A stretch of DNA of 10,689 nt from Accumulibacter sp. (GCA_031276375.1 JAISNE010000423.1:1-10689); one strand, 5' to 3'. Shown: positions 1 to 6,463, counted from the first letter of the stretch. Made by a program: numbers and translations. The notes: generated by a model from the letters alone, not told the origin.

Positions 1-29
1 AAGAGCTTCAGATTGAAAATGTCTTCCAT
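1..29 (-). CDS. 5' end of an unidentified gene, cut by window edge
   Basis: A leftward start codon at 29 opens a frame that reads MEDIFNLKL before the window ends. A GAGGA ribosome-binding site lies 6 bases upstream and overlaps the stop codon of the preceding 49-aa gene, so the two are probably translationally coupled in one operon. Only nine residues are visible. In comparable DUF4178/SPFH clusters the next gene is often a small DUF350-type membrane protein, and a short polar start leading into hydrophobic sequence would fit, but that is a guess from context. Confidence 0.5.
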
Positions 30-38
30 GCGAGTTCC

Positions 39-188
39 TCATTTGTGAAAAATGCTGCGCGTTCCGCTCCCCGGCCGCTCGGCGCCTTGCTGCGCCGCCA
101 CCGCGTCGAACAGGCTGTAGGCGTTGTATTGCGCCCAGGCGAAAATGGAAAAGGCGAGGGCGGCGAAAATGGCGTAGAGGTGTTTCAT
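39..188 (-). CDS. 49-aa single-span membrane peptide
   Basis: Short protein with one hydrophobic stretch at residues 3-17 (HLYAIFAALAFSIFA) followed by a polar tail rich in Gly, Arg and Ser. It could be a small inner-membrane protein with a cytoplasmic or periplasmic tail, or an uncleaved signal anchor; there is no lipobox. The start at 188 is preferred over the in-frame ATG at 239, because the latter would lie inside the preceding gene. AAGGA lies 12 bases upstream of 188, a rather long spacing. The gene sits 23 bp after the 177-aa gene and 9 bp before the next start, so it is clearly inside the leftward operon. The family is not recognised; operon position suggests a small partner of the SPFH/DUF4178 membrane assembly. 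Confidence 0.6.
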   Translation of the reverse strand: MKHLYAIFAALAFSIFAWAQYNAYSLFDAVAAQQGAERPGSGTRSIFHK

Positions 189-211
189 TTCTTGCTCATT
201 GTCCTTTCCAT

Positions 212-745
212 CTATTTGCCGTGATACGCGCTTCGCCATGCGTCATTGTAAATCCGCAAAAATTCGGATGTTCTGGCATTTTCCGCATCTGTCGGATAAA
301 GCGTCCAGCCGCCGTTTGCGTATTTGGCGATTATTTTGCCGTCGGCTTTGAATTCCGCGTATGACAATCTGCCTTTCTCCGTGAATTCCATGTTCCCGGA
401 TAAAATATCTATCAAATTCGGCTTGCGCCTGTTCAAGTCAAGTGTATTACTCACGCCGGACAATTGATTCAATCCGTTTGCAATAATGGCTTTCCTGTCC
501 GGCGAGGCAACGGACACATAGCTTTTCATCAATTTTTTGTATTCATGCGATTCCGTTTGGAATTTCCCGGCGGCGGCGTCCTTTTGGGCCTGCGCGACAA
601 TGGTTTCCCGGTATTTTTCGTCGCTCATGGCTGGCGCCGTCTTGGTGTTGAAATAGAAACTGTCGAAACGAGGCAACGCCACATTGGCTATTTTGACATT
701 TCCTCCGGGCTGGTCAAACCCGTAATAACGATCATCGATACGCAT
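212..745 (-). CDS. Unrecognised 177-aa protein of low GC
   Basis: Soluble, charged protein with no signal peptide, membrane segment or cysteine. It starts MRIDDRYYGFDQPGGN and has a lysine-rich middle (about residues 55-75) and an aromatic C-terminal half with GGWTLYPTDAENA near residue 150. The start at 745 is chosen because a strong AGGAGG lies 8-9 bases upstream; the in-frame ATG at 769 would place that site inside the gene. I do not recognise a family. Base composition is visibly lower in GC (roughly half) than the flanking genes (above 60%), and codons such as AAA, AAT and ATT are common, so it may have been acquired separately. It sits between the DUF4178 gene (111-bp gap with a strong hairpin) and the 49-aa gene. 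It could be an accessory or effector of the envelope operon, or an unrelated insertion into it. Confidence 0.78.
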   Translation of the reverse strand: MRIDDRYYGFDQPGGNVKIANVALPRFDSFYFNTKTAPAMSDEKYRETIVAQAQKDAAAGKFQTESHEYKKLMKSYVSVASPDRKAIIANGLNQLSGVSNTLDLNRRKPNLIDILSGNMEFTEKGRLSYAEFKADGKIIAKYANGGWTLYPTDAENARTSEFLRIYNDAWRSAYHGK

Positions 746-806
746 TTTCAGTACCTCCTCTCCTTGCATCTTATCGCGGCAACGGCAAAGCTTTCACAAA
801 TGACGC

Positions 807-839
807 GAGTTCCCATGCGGGCCGGACGTATGGGAACTC
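807..839 (-). other. Strong intercistronic hairpin
   Basis: GAGTTCCCAT at 807-816 is the exact inverse complement of ATGGGAACTC at 830-839. Three inner pairs (one a G-U wobble) extend the stem to 13 bp around a 7-base loop. It lies in the 111-bp gap between the DUF4178 gene and the 177-aa gene. No T-run follows on either strand, so it is not a standard terminator. An RNA-processing, stabilising or attenuating role that uncouples expression of the downstream genes is inference. Confidence 0.65.
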
Positions 840-856
840 TACATTCGTAGTATGGA

Positions 857-2824
857 CTATTCTCCCGTCGAGTAATCGCTTTCCTCCCAGCGCCGGATCT
901 CGAAGGAGAACGCGCGCCAGAGAAGGAACAGCGGCCAGAGCAGCAGGGCGAGCACGAAAACCGGCAGATTGTCCCACGGCGCCGGGGCCTTGGCGACGGT
1001 CAGGGAAACCTCCGGGAACTTGTCCGTCTTCGCCGCCGGATCCCGCGATTGTTCGACCATCAGCCGCCAGGTTCCGGCGGGCAGGTCGCGGAAAACGAGC
1101 GTTTTCCGCTGCCCGTTCTCGACCCAGTAGCCGTCGCTGTCGCGGCCGCTGTAGTAGCTCAGTTCCGTGGTTCCGGCGCGGGCTTCGCCGTTTTGTTCGT
1201 TGACCAGCCACAGCCCCAGTTCGACCCAACTGTTTTCGATGCCGCGCGCCTCGCTGACCACGCGCAGGGTGGCGGGCCGGGCGATGGAAAACGGGGAAGA
1301 AATCCGGGGTTCGCCGCCCTGGTCCAGGCGGAAATTTTCCCGCATGTATTCGTGCGGGGAAAAACCGGCGCGCAGCGCGAGTTGCAGCACGAGCGCCGCG
1401 GCGAAAAAGGACAGGGCGATTTTCCACGCCGGACGGCCGTGCGTTTTCCACGGCGACGGCTGGTTGGCGTAGATGCCCCGCGGCTTGGGCAGGGCGGCCT
1501 TGAGACCGAAAGCCTTGGCGATTTCGTTCGGCTCGACGTATTCGGAAAGGCTCCAGCTGATTTCGTTCTTCGTTTGCTCCTTGCTCAACATCAGCGGCGG
1601 AGCGATGTAATCCATCAGGCGCGTTTCCTCGCCGGTCTTGACGCGCCAGGTGAATTCGCCGATGACGAAATCGACCCACGCGGTATAAGACTGGAAATGC
1701 CGGAAAACCTTATCCCGGTAAACCATCGCCTTCGTCACGTTGCCGAATTTGCGGGATTGACCTCGGGGAGACTTTCCGCCGGAAGTCAGGTCGAAATCGC
1801 CGCGATTCTTCCCCACGTCGCCGACGACATCGACGACGTTCCAGTGCCCGTCGTACTCGGTGAGCCAGCGGTAGCCCGGTTTATTCACGCGGACGAACAG
1901 ATATTCGCGCCAGGCGTAGTGGCTGCCGGCGGAGATCATGTGGCGTTGCATGAAACCGATCGCTTCCAGTTTCTCGCCCCGGAGCTTGCCGATGGCGCCC
2001 AGCGGGATTCTGGGCGCGACCTGGCGCACCGCTTTCAGGGCGGAAAGCAGCTTTTGCGTTTCCGCGTCCGTGACCGCGCCGCAGCGGGCACAGCCCACCG
2101 CCAGAATGTCCTCGTGCCGAAGTTCCAGCGGCGCGCCGCACTTGGCGCAGCGCAAAGCCCTGGCCCCGATTTTCGGCCCGCCGGAAAGCGGCCCGCCGGC
2201 GCGCAAATTGGCCCATTTCAGGCTGGCGAAATCCACCGTTTGGCCGACGAACAGCAGCGGTTTGTCCTCGCTCTCGCTGTAATCGAGCGTCGCCATGCGC
2301 GCGCCGGCGCGCAAATCGGCCACCGGCGCGGGATAGCCGCTGCCCACCCTGAACGGTAATTCGCCTTCGCCACTGACGCATTCGGCGCGCTCGACGTTGG
2401 TGACGGTCCACGGGGCCGATTTCGCCTCCAGCTTCACCGCGCCGCCGGGGACGAGTTCCGCGAAGGCGGGCAGGGGGACGGATGCGAGCTTGGGGAAAAA
2501 CAGCGCGTATTCGCCCGCCGCTTCCGAAAGCCAGCCGGTGCGCTGGTTGTCGAACAGCAGGAACCACTCGCTCCACAAGCCCTGCTCGTATTTGAGCTGC
2601 AGGCGGCCGATGACGGTGAAGCGCGTTTTTTTCCAGAGTCCTTCCGCGCCGAGGCGAAGCGGCGAACGATCGTCGGCGAGCGCCGCCATCTTGCCCAGAT
2701 TCTCGATTTCGCCGTCGCGGTCGACGAGCGTCGTCCGGCAGTATTGGCAGACCGCCAGAACGGACACGGCGGAATGGAAAGTCACCGGCGCGCCGCAGGA
2801 GGGGCATTGAGCGATGCGCGGCAT
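857..2824 (-). CDS. DUF4178 protein with two zinc ribbons and two membrane spans
   Basis: A 655-aa protein. A zinc ribbon (C7-P-S-C10 and C26-Q-Y-C29) leads into a first DUF4178-like beta domain (about 55-200, with the FTVIGRLQLKY and EWFLLFDNQRTGWLSE signatures). A second ribbon follows (C226, C229, C245, C248), then a second DUF4178 domain (about 272-400, with YAWREYLFVRVNKPGYRWL). One membrane segment lies at 466-486, a polar beta-rich region at 490-612 may be periplasmic, and a second membrane segment lies at 619-639 before a short acidic tail. DUF4178 has no established biochemical function; the family is known next to SPFH, DUF350 and polyamine-related genes in envelope-stress-like loci. 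The start is only 3 bp from the stop of the SPFH gene with a weak ribosome site, pointing to translational coupling. The double ribbon-DUF4178 layout looks like an internal duplication. Confidence 0.9.
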   Translation of the reverse strand: MPRIAQCPSCGAPVTFHSAVSVLAVCQYCRTTLVDRDGEIENLGKMAALADDRSPLRLGAEGLWKKTRFTVIGRLQLKYEQGLWSEWFLLFDNQRTGWLSEAAGEYALFFPKLASVPLPAFAELVPGGAVKLEAKSAPWTVTNVERAECVSGEGELPFRVGSGYPAPVADLRAGARMATLDYSESEDKPLLFVGQTVDFASLKWANLRAGGPLSGGPKIGARALRCAKCGAPLELRHEDILAVGCARCGAVTDAETQKLLSALKAVRQVAPRIPLGAIGKLRGEKLEAIGFMQRHMISAGSHYAWREYLFVRVNKPGYRWLTEYDGHWNVVDVVGDVGKNRGDFDLTSGGKSPRGQSRKFGNVTKAMVYRDKVFRHFQSYTAWVDFVIGEFTWRVKTGEETRLMDYIAPPLMLSKEQTKNEISWSLSEYVEPNEIAKAFGLKAALPKPRGIYANQPSPWKTHGRPAWKIALSFFAAALVLQLALRAGFSPHEYMRENFRLDQGGEPRISSPFSIARPATLRVVSEARGIENSWVELGLWLVNEQNGEARAGTTELSYYSGRDSDGYWVENGQRKTLVFRDLPAGTWRLMVEQSRDPAAKTDKFPEVSLTVAKAPAPWDNLPVFVLALLLWPLFLLWRAFSFEIRRWEESDYSTGE

Positions 2825-2827
2825 GGA

Positions 2828-3847
2828 TCAGCCCAGCTTTTTCAGCAATTCCTCTTTCTTGGCGTCGAATTCCGCCTGACTCAGGATGCCCTTGCCCACC
2901 AGCGCGTGCAGCTTCTCCAGCGTGGCGGCGATTTCATCGGCCGGCGAAGCCGGCGCGGAAACCGCCGCCGGGCCGCCGGCGGCCTGCGTGGCGGCCAGCA
3001 TGTTCTGCGCCATCGTCTGGCCCATCGAAATTCCCGCGCCGATCCCCACGCCCGCTCCCGCCGCGCCGCCTTCGTTCTGCGCGGCGAGCGGAATGGCGTT
3101 GGCCGCCTGATATTGCGTGAAGCGCCCGAGATCGCCCACCACGCCCATGCCGATGCGCGCGTCGAGCGCCTTTTCCAGTTCTTCCGGAAGCGAAATGTTC
3201 TGCACCACGAAATTGTCCAGCGTCAGGCCGAAGCCGGCGAACACCGGCGTCAGCTTTTCCTTCAGGGCGGCGCCGAACGCCTCCTGATTGGCCGCCATGT
3301 CGAGAAAGGGCACGCCGGATTCGCCGAACAGGTTGGCCAGGCTCCCGGCCGTCGTGTTGCGCAACTGGCTTTCCAGCTGCTCGGCGGTATATCGTTCGAG
3401 CGTGCCGGAAAGCGTGGTGTGAAAGAGCCTGGGGTCGGAAAGATGGTAGGAATAAATCCCGAACGCGCGCAGGCGCACCGCGCCGAATTCCTTGTCCCGC
3501 ACCGTCACCGGATTGGCCGTGCCCCACTTGCAGTCGAGGCGCTGGCGCGTGCTGAAGAAGTAAACGTCGGACTTGAACGGCGACTCGAAGAGCTTGTCCC
3601 AGTGGTTCAGATTGGTGAGCAAGGGCAGGGTTCGCGTGCTCAGCTTGTAGCGTCCCGGCTCGAACACGTCGGCAATCCGGCCTTCGTTGACGAAGACCGC
3701 CATTTGCGATTCGCGCACCGTCAGGCTCGCGCCGTACTGGATTTCGAAATCCTGCATCGGAAAACGCCAGGCCACGATGTCCGCGTCGTCCTCGGTGCAC
3801 TGAATGACGTCGATGAATTGTTTCTTGATGAAATCCATGAGGCTCAT
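2828..3847 (-). CDS. SPFH-domain protein with C-terminal SHOCT tail (YdjI-like)
   Basis: A 339-aa protein. Residues 1-240 match the SPFH/virion-core-like family typified by Bacillus YdjI: MDFIKKQFIDVIQ at the start, IVAWRFP near 24, VFEPGRYKLST near 61-71, and RLRAFGIYSYHLSDP near 125-139. A Gly/Ala-rich linker (259-300) follows. The C-terminus (304-338, EKLHALVGKGILSQAEFDAK) is a clear SHOCT motif, a short helical oligomerisation module. There is no membrane span; such proteins sit peripherally at the inner membrane and usually oligomerise. The start at 3847 is chosen because AAAGGA lies 7 bases upstream and the family begins at this Met-Ser; the upstream in-frame ATG at 4003 would add 52 low-complexity residues lying in a gene-free spacer. 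It is the first gene of the leftward operon and is followed 3 bp later by the DUF4178 gene. Confidence 0.92.
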   Translation of the reverse strand: MSLMDFIKKQFIDVIQCTEDDADIVAWRFPMQDFEIQYGASLTVRESQMAVFVNEGRIADVFEPGRYKLSTRTLPLLTNLNHWDKLFESPFKSDVYFFSTRQRLDCKWGTANPVTVRDKEFGAVRLRAFGIYSYHLSDPRLFHTTLSGTLERYTAEQLESQLRNTTAGSLANLFGESGVPFLDMAANQEAFGAALKEKLTPVFAGFGLTLDNFVVQNISLPEELEKALDARIGMGVVGDLGRFTQYQAANAIPLAAQNEGGAAGAGVGIGAGISMGQTMAQNMLAATQAAGGPAAVSAPASPADEIAATLEKLHALVGKGILSQAEFDAKKEELLKKLG

Positions 3848-4055
3848 GATCTTTTCCTTTGCCGGATGAAAATGCGGACGGGAAGCGCGAAGCCGCCATT
3901 TAACCACGGCTGGCGCGGGCGGGGAGATTTTTGCGGCAGGGCCATCGCATTTAGCTTTTTTGACGGGTCCGAGCAGGGAAACGCGATAGTACGGGATAGC
4001 CATTCGGCGTTCAGGCAGAACGGTAGGCTGACATCATCGCGCGGATGAAAGCCGA

Positions 4056-4090
4056 TGGGTTGCCACGGCCCTTCGGCCCTCGCAATGACG
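4056..4090 (-). repeat. REP-like element, single copy
   Basis: Contains TTGCCACGGCCC, TTCGGCCC and CTCGCAATGACG, matching the inverse form of the repeat at 4188-4223. The internal GGCCCTTCGGCCC makes a small hairpin. It belongs to the GTCATTGC...GGCAATCCAG family that recurs at 4188, 4335, 6349, 6391, 6464 and 10015. Confidence 0.75.
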
Positions 4091-4187
4091 GGGGGTTGGG
4101 GGTTGGGCGCGTTGTCGCGGGCGTTTGGTTCATTGCCGCGCCCGTTCGACAACAAAGGTATTCGCCACGGCAAGGCGGGAAAAACTC

Positions 4188-4370
4188 CGTCATTGCGAGG
4201 AGCGCAGCGACGCGGCAATCCAGAATCGTTCAACGCGGCGGCGAAGCCGCCGGAAATATTACTCGGGCTACGCGACGTGCCAATCCAGGCGGCGCCTGGA
4301 TTTTCTGAAACGACAAAGCGCCTTCCACGTCTGTCTGGATTGCCGCGGGCCTTCGGCCCTCGCAATGACG
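4188..4370. repeat. Inverted pair of REP-like elements
   Basis: A 36-bp copy at 4188-4223 (begins CGTCATTGCGAGGAGCG, ends GGCAATCCAG) faces an inverted 36-bp copy at 4335-4370 (begins CTGGATTGCC, ends CCTCGCAATGACG). Between them lies a partial copy (CTCGGGCTACGCGACGTGCC at 4262-4281) and a 9-bp perfect hairpin, AATCCAGGC at 4282-4290 against GCCTGGATT at 4294-4302. This is the arrangement of bacterial interspersed mosaic elements, where RAYT-type transposases act on head-to-head REP pairs. No RAYT gene is in the window. Confidence 0.82.
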
Positions 4371-4427
4371 AGGCGGCGTGGTCGCCCAAGGGGACGCCGC
4401 TTGCGCGCTGCACGGCCACAGGGGGCC

Positions 4428-4470
4428 GCCCCTACGGAGACCGCGTAGGGGCAGGCCCCCGTGCCTGCCC
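4428..4470. repeat. Two overlapping hairpins (GTAGGGGC-type repeat)
   Basis: GCCCCTACG at 4428-4436 pairs with CGTAGGGGC at 4444-4452, and GGGCAGGC at 4449-4456 pairs with GCCTGCCC at 4463-4470. The two stems share bases 4449-4452 and are therefore mutually exclusive. The pattern is that of a widespread intergenic GTAGGGGC repeat. No T-run follows, so it is not a simple terminator. Confidence 0.65.
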
Positions 4471-4562
4471 GCGCCCGCAACGAAACGCCCGCTCCCCAAC
4501 CCTCCTTTACGACATCTGTGTATGCGATAGCCCTGATTTTTGCGGCGGCCGGCGGCGGAGCG

Positions 4563-5054
4563 TCACAGCCGGCGGATTCTTTCCAGTAGCGCCGTCGTCG
4601 ACGTCGGATGGATGAACGGGATCGACGCGACCGTTCCGCCCCAGCCGCTCACCTCGGCGTTGCCGACGATCTTCCCGACCGGCCAGTCGCCGCCCTTGAC
4701 CAGCACGTCGGGACGGCAATCGAGGATGCGCGCGAGCGGCGTGTCCTCGTCGAACCAGGTGACCAGCGAAACGCATTCGAGCGCCGCCATCACCGCCGCC
4801 CGGTCGGCCAGCGCGTTGACCGGCCGGTCATCGCCCTTGCCCAGGCGCTTGACCGAGGCGTCGGTGTTGAGCGCGACGACCAGCGATTCCCCGAGCGCGC
4901 GCGCCTGCGCCAGCAGCGTGACGTGGCCGCGGTGCAGGATGTCGAAACAGCCGTTGGTGAACACCCGCGGGCGCGGCAGCCGCGCGACGCGCGCGGCGAG
5001 CTGGTCCGGCGCGGCGATCTTGGCTTCGAAGGCGGGGAGGGGATAGCGGCTCAT
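4563..5054 (-). CDS. hldC: D-glycero-beta-D-manno-heptose 1-phosphate adenylyltransferase
   Basis: A 163-aa stand-alone version of the C-terminal domain of HldE (also named RfaE2). It transfers AMP from ATP to heptose 1-phosphate, giving ADP-heptose for the inner core of lipopolysaccharide; it acts in the cytoplasm. The nucleotidyltransferase signature is clear: VFTNGCFDILHRGH at 31-44 with catalytic HxGH (H41-H44), NTDASVKRLGK at 63-73, the KGGDW loop at 120-124, and STTALLERI near 152-160. Length is normal for the single-domain form. The start at 5054 has AAAGGA 10 bases upstream; the upstream in-frame ATG at 5108 lacks support. It lies 108 bp downstream of dolP on the same strand, so the two envelope genes may share a transcript. 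The separate kinase (hldA/rfaE1) is not in the window. Confidence 0.95.
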   Translation of the reverse strand: MSRYPLPAFEAKIAAPDQLAARVARLPRPRVFTNGCFDILHRGHVTLLAQARALGESLVVALNTDASVKRLGKGDDRPVNALADRAAVMAALECVSLVTWFDEDTPLARILDCRPDVLVKGGDWPVGKIVGNAEVSGWGGTVASIPFIHPTSTTALLERIRRL

Positions 5055-5162
5055 GGCAAGATATCCTTTGTCGTTTGGCGAAATCCGTTTGGCGGGATCC
5101 TTCTCCATCGATGCTTTTTCCGGCCTCGCTCCCGGTTTTCGCCGAATCTCGCTGGCCGCTGC

Positions 5163-5804
5163 CTATTCGCCGGGCGCGCCGTCCTTGTCGGACGGGGAAG
5201 CGTCGAGTGCGCGCGCCTGGGCCGGCGTGAGCAGCGGCCTGTCGAACAGCGGGACGACCTTCTTGACGCCGGCCGTCGTGCGGGCAACGTGGATCGCCGC
5301 GTCCGCCTCGGCCTGGGTGACCATGCCGAGCAGAAACACGACGCCGGCCTCGGTGACCACCTTCACGTGCATCGGGTTGAATTTGCCGTTGTCGACCGAG
5401 CGGCTCTTGACCTTGGAGGTGACGAACGAGTCATTGCTGCGATCGGCCAGCGAAGACGACGGCCCGACGGTAAGCTCGTTGAATACGCGCTGCACGTTCG
5501 GGATGCGCGCGACGATCATTCCGGCCTCGGTTTTCACTTCCTCCGACACCACTTCGCCGCTGATCAGCACCTTGCGGTTGAAACTGGTGAAATTGAAATG
5601 GCCGCGGTCTTGCAGTCTGTCGCCGACGCGGGAAACGGCTTTCCATTCGATCGATTCGTCCTCGGTCTGCGTGCCCAGGGAGCGCCGGTCGACGGCCACC
5701 ATGACCCCGGTGCCGACGCCGGTGGCGACGGCCGGAAAGCAGCCCTGCAGGGCGGGAAAAAGGGTGGCGCCAAGCAGCAGCGCGGCAATCAGTCTTGTTT
5801 TCAT
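5163..5804 (-). CDS. dolP: DolP-like outer-membrane BON-domain lipoprotein
   Basis: A 213-aa lipoprotein. The signal peptide (1-21) ends in the lipobox LQGC with the acylated Cys at 22, the same lipobox as E. coli DolP (YraP). The next residues give the conserved block DRRSLGTQTEDESIEW (39-54). Two BON domains follow, about 48-115 (FNFTSFNRKVLISGEV) and 123-187 (SNDSFVTSKVKS, VFLLGMVTQAEADAA). BON domains bind anionic phospholipid; DolP supports outer-membrane integrity and BAM-dependent assembly from the periplasmic face. The C-terminal tail (188-213) is Pro/Ala/Asp-rich and longer than in E. coli. The start at 5804 is set by the signal peptide; GGAG lies about 12 bases upstream. In many proteobacteria dolP follows diaA/yraN; here the upstream side is instead a gene-free structured and repeat-filled region. 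Confidence 0.93.
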   Translation of the reverse strand: MKTRLIAALLLGATLFPALQGCFPAVATGVGTGVMVAVDRRSLGTQTEDESIEWKAVSRVGDRLQDRGHFNFTSFNRKVLISGEVVSEEVKTEAGMIVARIPNVQRVFNELTVGPSSSLADRSNDSFVTSKVKSRSVDNGKFNPMHVKVVTEAGVVFLLGMVTQAEADAAIHVARTTAGVKKVVPLFDRPLLTPAQARALDASPSDKDGAPGE

Positions 5805-5820
5805 CGTAAAACCAGCTCCG

Positions 5821-5954
5821 GTTGAAACCCCGCCCTCCAGGGCGGTACGAAAGTCGAAACCCCGTTCTTGCGTCCGGGGTTTCGACCACAGCCATTTGGA
5901 AGGAGAGAACCCCCTTCCCAATGGAGTCAGGCCGACAGCCCCGAAGGGCTGTCG
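5821..5954 (-). other. Array of four hairpins upstream of dolP; possible IS200/IS605 right-end remnant
   Basis: Four stems lie in 125 bp. CCGCCC 5830-5835 pairs with GGGCGG 5840-5845. GTCGAAACCCCG 5853-5864 pairs with CGGGGTTTCGAC 5875-5886 (12 bp, perfect). CCATTTGGAAGG 5892-5903 pairs with CCTTCCCAATGG 5913-5924 (11 of 12). CGACAGCCC 5933-5941 pairs with GGGCTGTCG 5946-5954 around a tetraloop that is UUCG on the minus strand. Read leftward, the array ends GGGCGGGGTTTCAAC at 5821, 17 bases before the dolP start. A terminal GGGCGG hairpin followed by a TCAAC-type cleavage motif is typical of IS200/IS605 right ends, where TnpB guide RNA is encoded. No tnpA or tnpB is visible. The hairpins are seen; the mobile-element origin is inference. 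Other possibilities are a 5' UTR regulator of dolP or a small RNA. Confidence 0.6.
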
Positions 5955-5964
5955 CCAATTTTTT
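5933..5964 (+). terminator. Rho-independent terminator, rightward
   Basis: A 9-bp perfect GC-rich stem with a 4-base loop is followed by CCAA and six T residues at 5959-5964. It has the form of an intrinsic terminator for rightward transcription, yet no rightward gene lies just before it; it would stop antisense transcription coming through dolP. It shares its stem with the hairpin array described upstream of dolP. Confidence 0.5.
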
Positions 5965-5998
5965 GCCGCCGGTCTCCGTTCTGGATGCTTGCATGCAA

Positions 5999-6034
5999 TA
6001 AAAAAGGCGTCAGGCGGATTAACGCCTCCACGCC
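5999..6034 (-). terminator. Rho-independent terminator, leftward
   Basis: On the minus strand GGCGT (6034-6030) pairs with ACGCC (6010-6006), and AGGCG (6027-6023) with CGCCT (6016-6012). The two are separated by a small internal bulge and closed by a 6-base loop. Six T residues (6005-6000) follow directly, then ATT. It would end a leftward transcript before dolP, so the dolP promoter should lie between 5805 and 5999. No leftward gene is now present upstream of it; its gene may have been lost. Confidence 0.6.
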
Positions 6035-6056
6035 CGCTTTTGTCAACGGGGGAGTC

Positions 6057-6112
6057 AGAGGACAGATGACGGAGGACGGAGGACGGTAATATTTGCGGTG
6101 CGTAGCCCCGGT
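6057..6112 (+). repeat. GAGGACAGATGAC repeat with ATATTTGCGG tail
   Basis: AGAGGACAGATGAC at 6057-6070 recurs exactly at 10043-10056, and the 24 bp starting ATATTTGCGG at 6089 recur at 10068-10091 with three differences. GGAGGACGGAGGACGG in between is a short tandem repeat. The inverse form lies at 10524-10564, and a degenerate one at about 7418-7450. Confidence 0.7.
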
Positions 6113-6214
6113 CACCAGGTTGTGCTCGACAGGCCGTTGATATTCAAGTTTGACGTGTCAGGGGGTTCCGGTCATTTGCTGGCGTATCGCGATGGTTTGA
6201 CCGCAACCTGGCAT
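6113..6214 (+). repeat. Dispersed repeat, longest copy, with inverted ends
   Basis: The fullest copy of a repeat seen four times in the window. Its left end carries CCAGGTTGTG and its right end CGCAACCTGG, a 10-bp inverted pair with one mismatch. Inner blocks are GCTCGACAGGCCGTTGATA (from 6124), which recurs near 6538 and 9962, and GCGTATCGCGATGG (from 6182), which recurs at 10571. No protein is encoded. A size of about 100 bp with inverted ends suggests a MITE-like element, which is inference. Confidence 0.65.
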
Positions 6215-6348
6215 GAAACCCACCCCGGCGGTGACGTCGCGGGCGGGCGCGTTGTCCGGGCGCGAGGGCGTCCCCAGGCCGTCGCCCCAAGCCGGGCCGC
6301 CCGGTGTCATTGCAAGCGAGCGTTCCTTCATGGCGACCACGCCCCGCT

Positions 6349-6426
6349 CGTCATTGCTCGGGCTACGCGCCGGCAATCCAGCCCGTTCTTCTGGATTGCT
6401 TCGTCGTTTTACTCCTCGCAATGACG
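6349..6426. repeat. Inverted pair of REP-like elements
   Basis: A copy at 6349-6381 (CGTCATTGCTCGGGCTACG...GGCAATCCAG) is followed after nine bases by an inverted copy at 6391-6426 (CTGGATTGCTTCG...CTCGCAATGACGG). Together they can form a long imperfect hairpin. This is the same family as at 4188-4370. Confidence 0.8.
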
Positions 6427-6463
6427 GAATTCCCGCCACCTGGGCGGTTCGATTTCCCACGCC

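Larger units (their letters stand above)
3848..4562. other. Gene-free spacer rich in palindromic repeats
   Basis: There is no credible gene between the SPFH start and the hldC stop; the open frames here translate to Arg/Pro-rich low-complexity sequence with no conserved motif. From about 4050 to 4470 the spacer consists mostly of palindromic repeats (listed separately). The stretch 3848-4050 should contain the promoter of the SPFH/DUF4178 operon, but I cannot point to a convincing -35/-10 pair. Confidence 0.8.

Noticed and set aside
1049..2359. Long rightward frame opposite the DUF4178 gene
   Set aside because: Arg/Ala/Gly-rich mirror translation without motifs; the leftward frame has zinc ribbons and DUF4178 signatures.
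3848..4003. 52-residue N-terminal extension of the SPFH protein
   Set aside because: Residues are Pro/Lys/Arg-rich and unlike the family; AAAGGA is placed correctly for the start at 3847.
2744..4048. Long rightward frame opposite the SPFH gene
   Set aside because: Same reason: the leftward frame is a recognisable SPFH-SHOCT protein.
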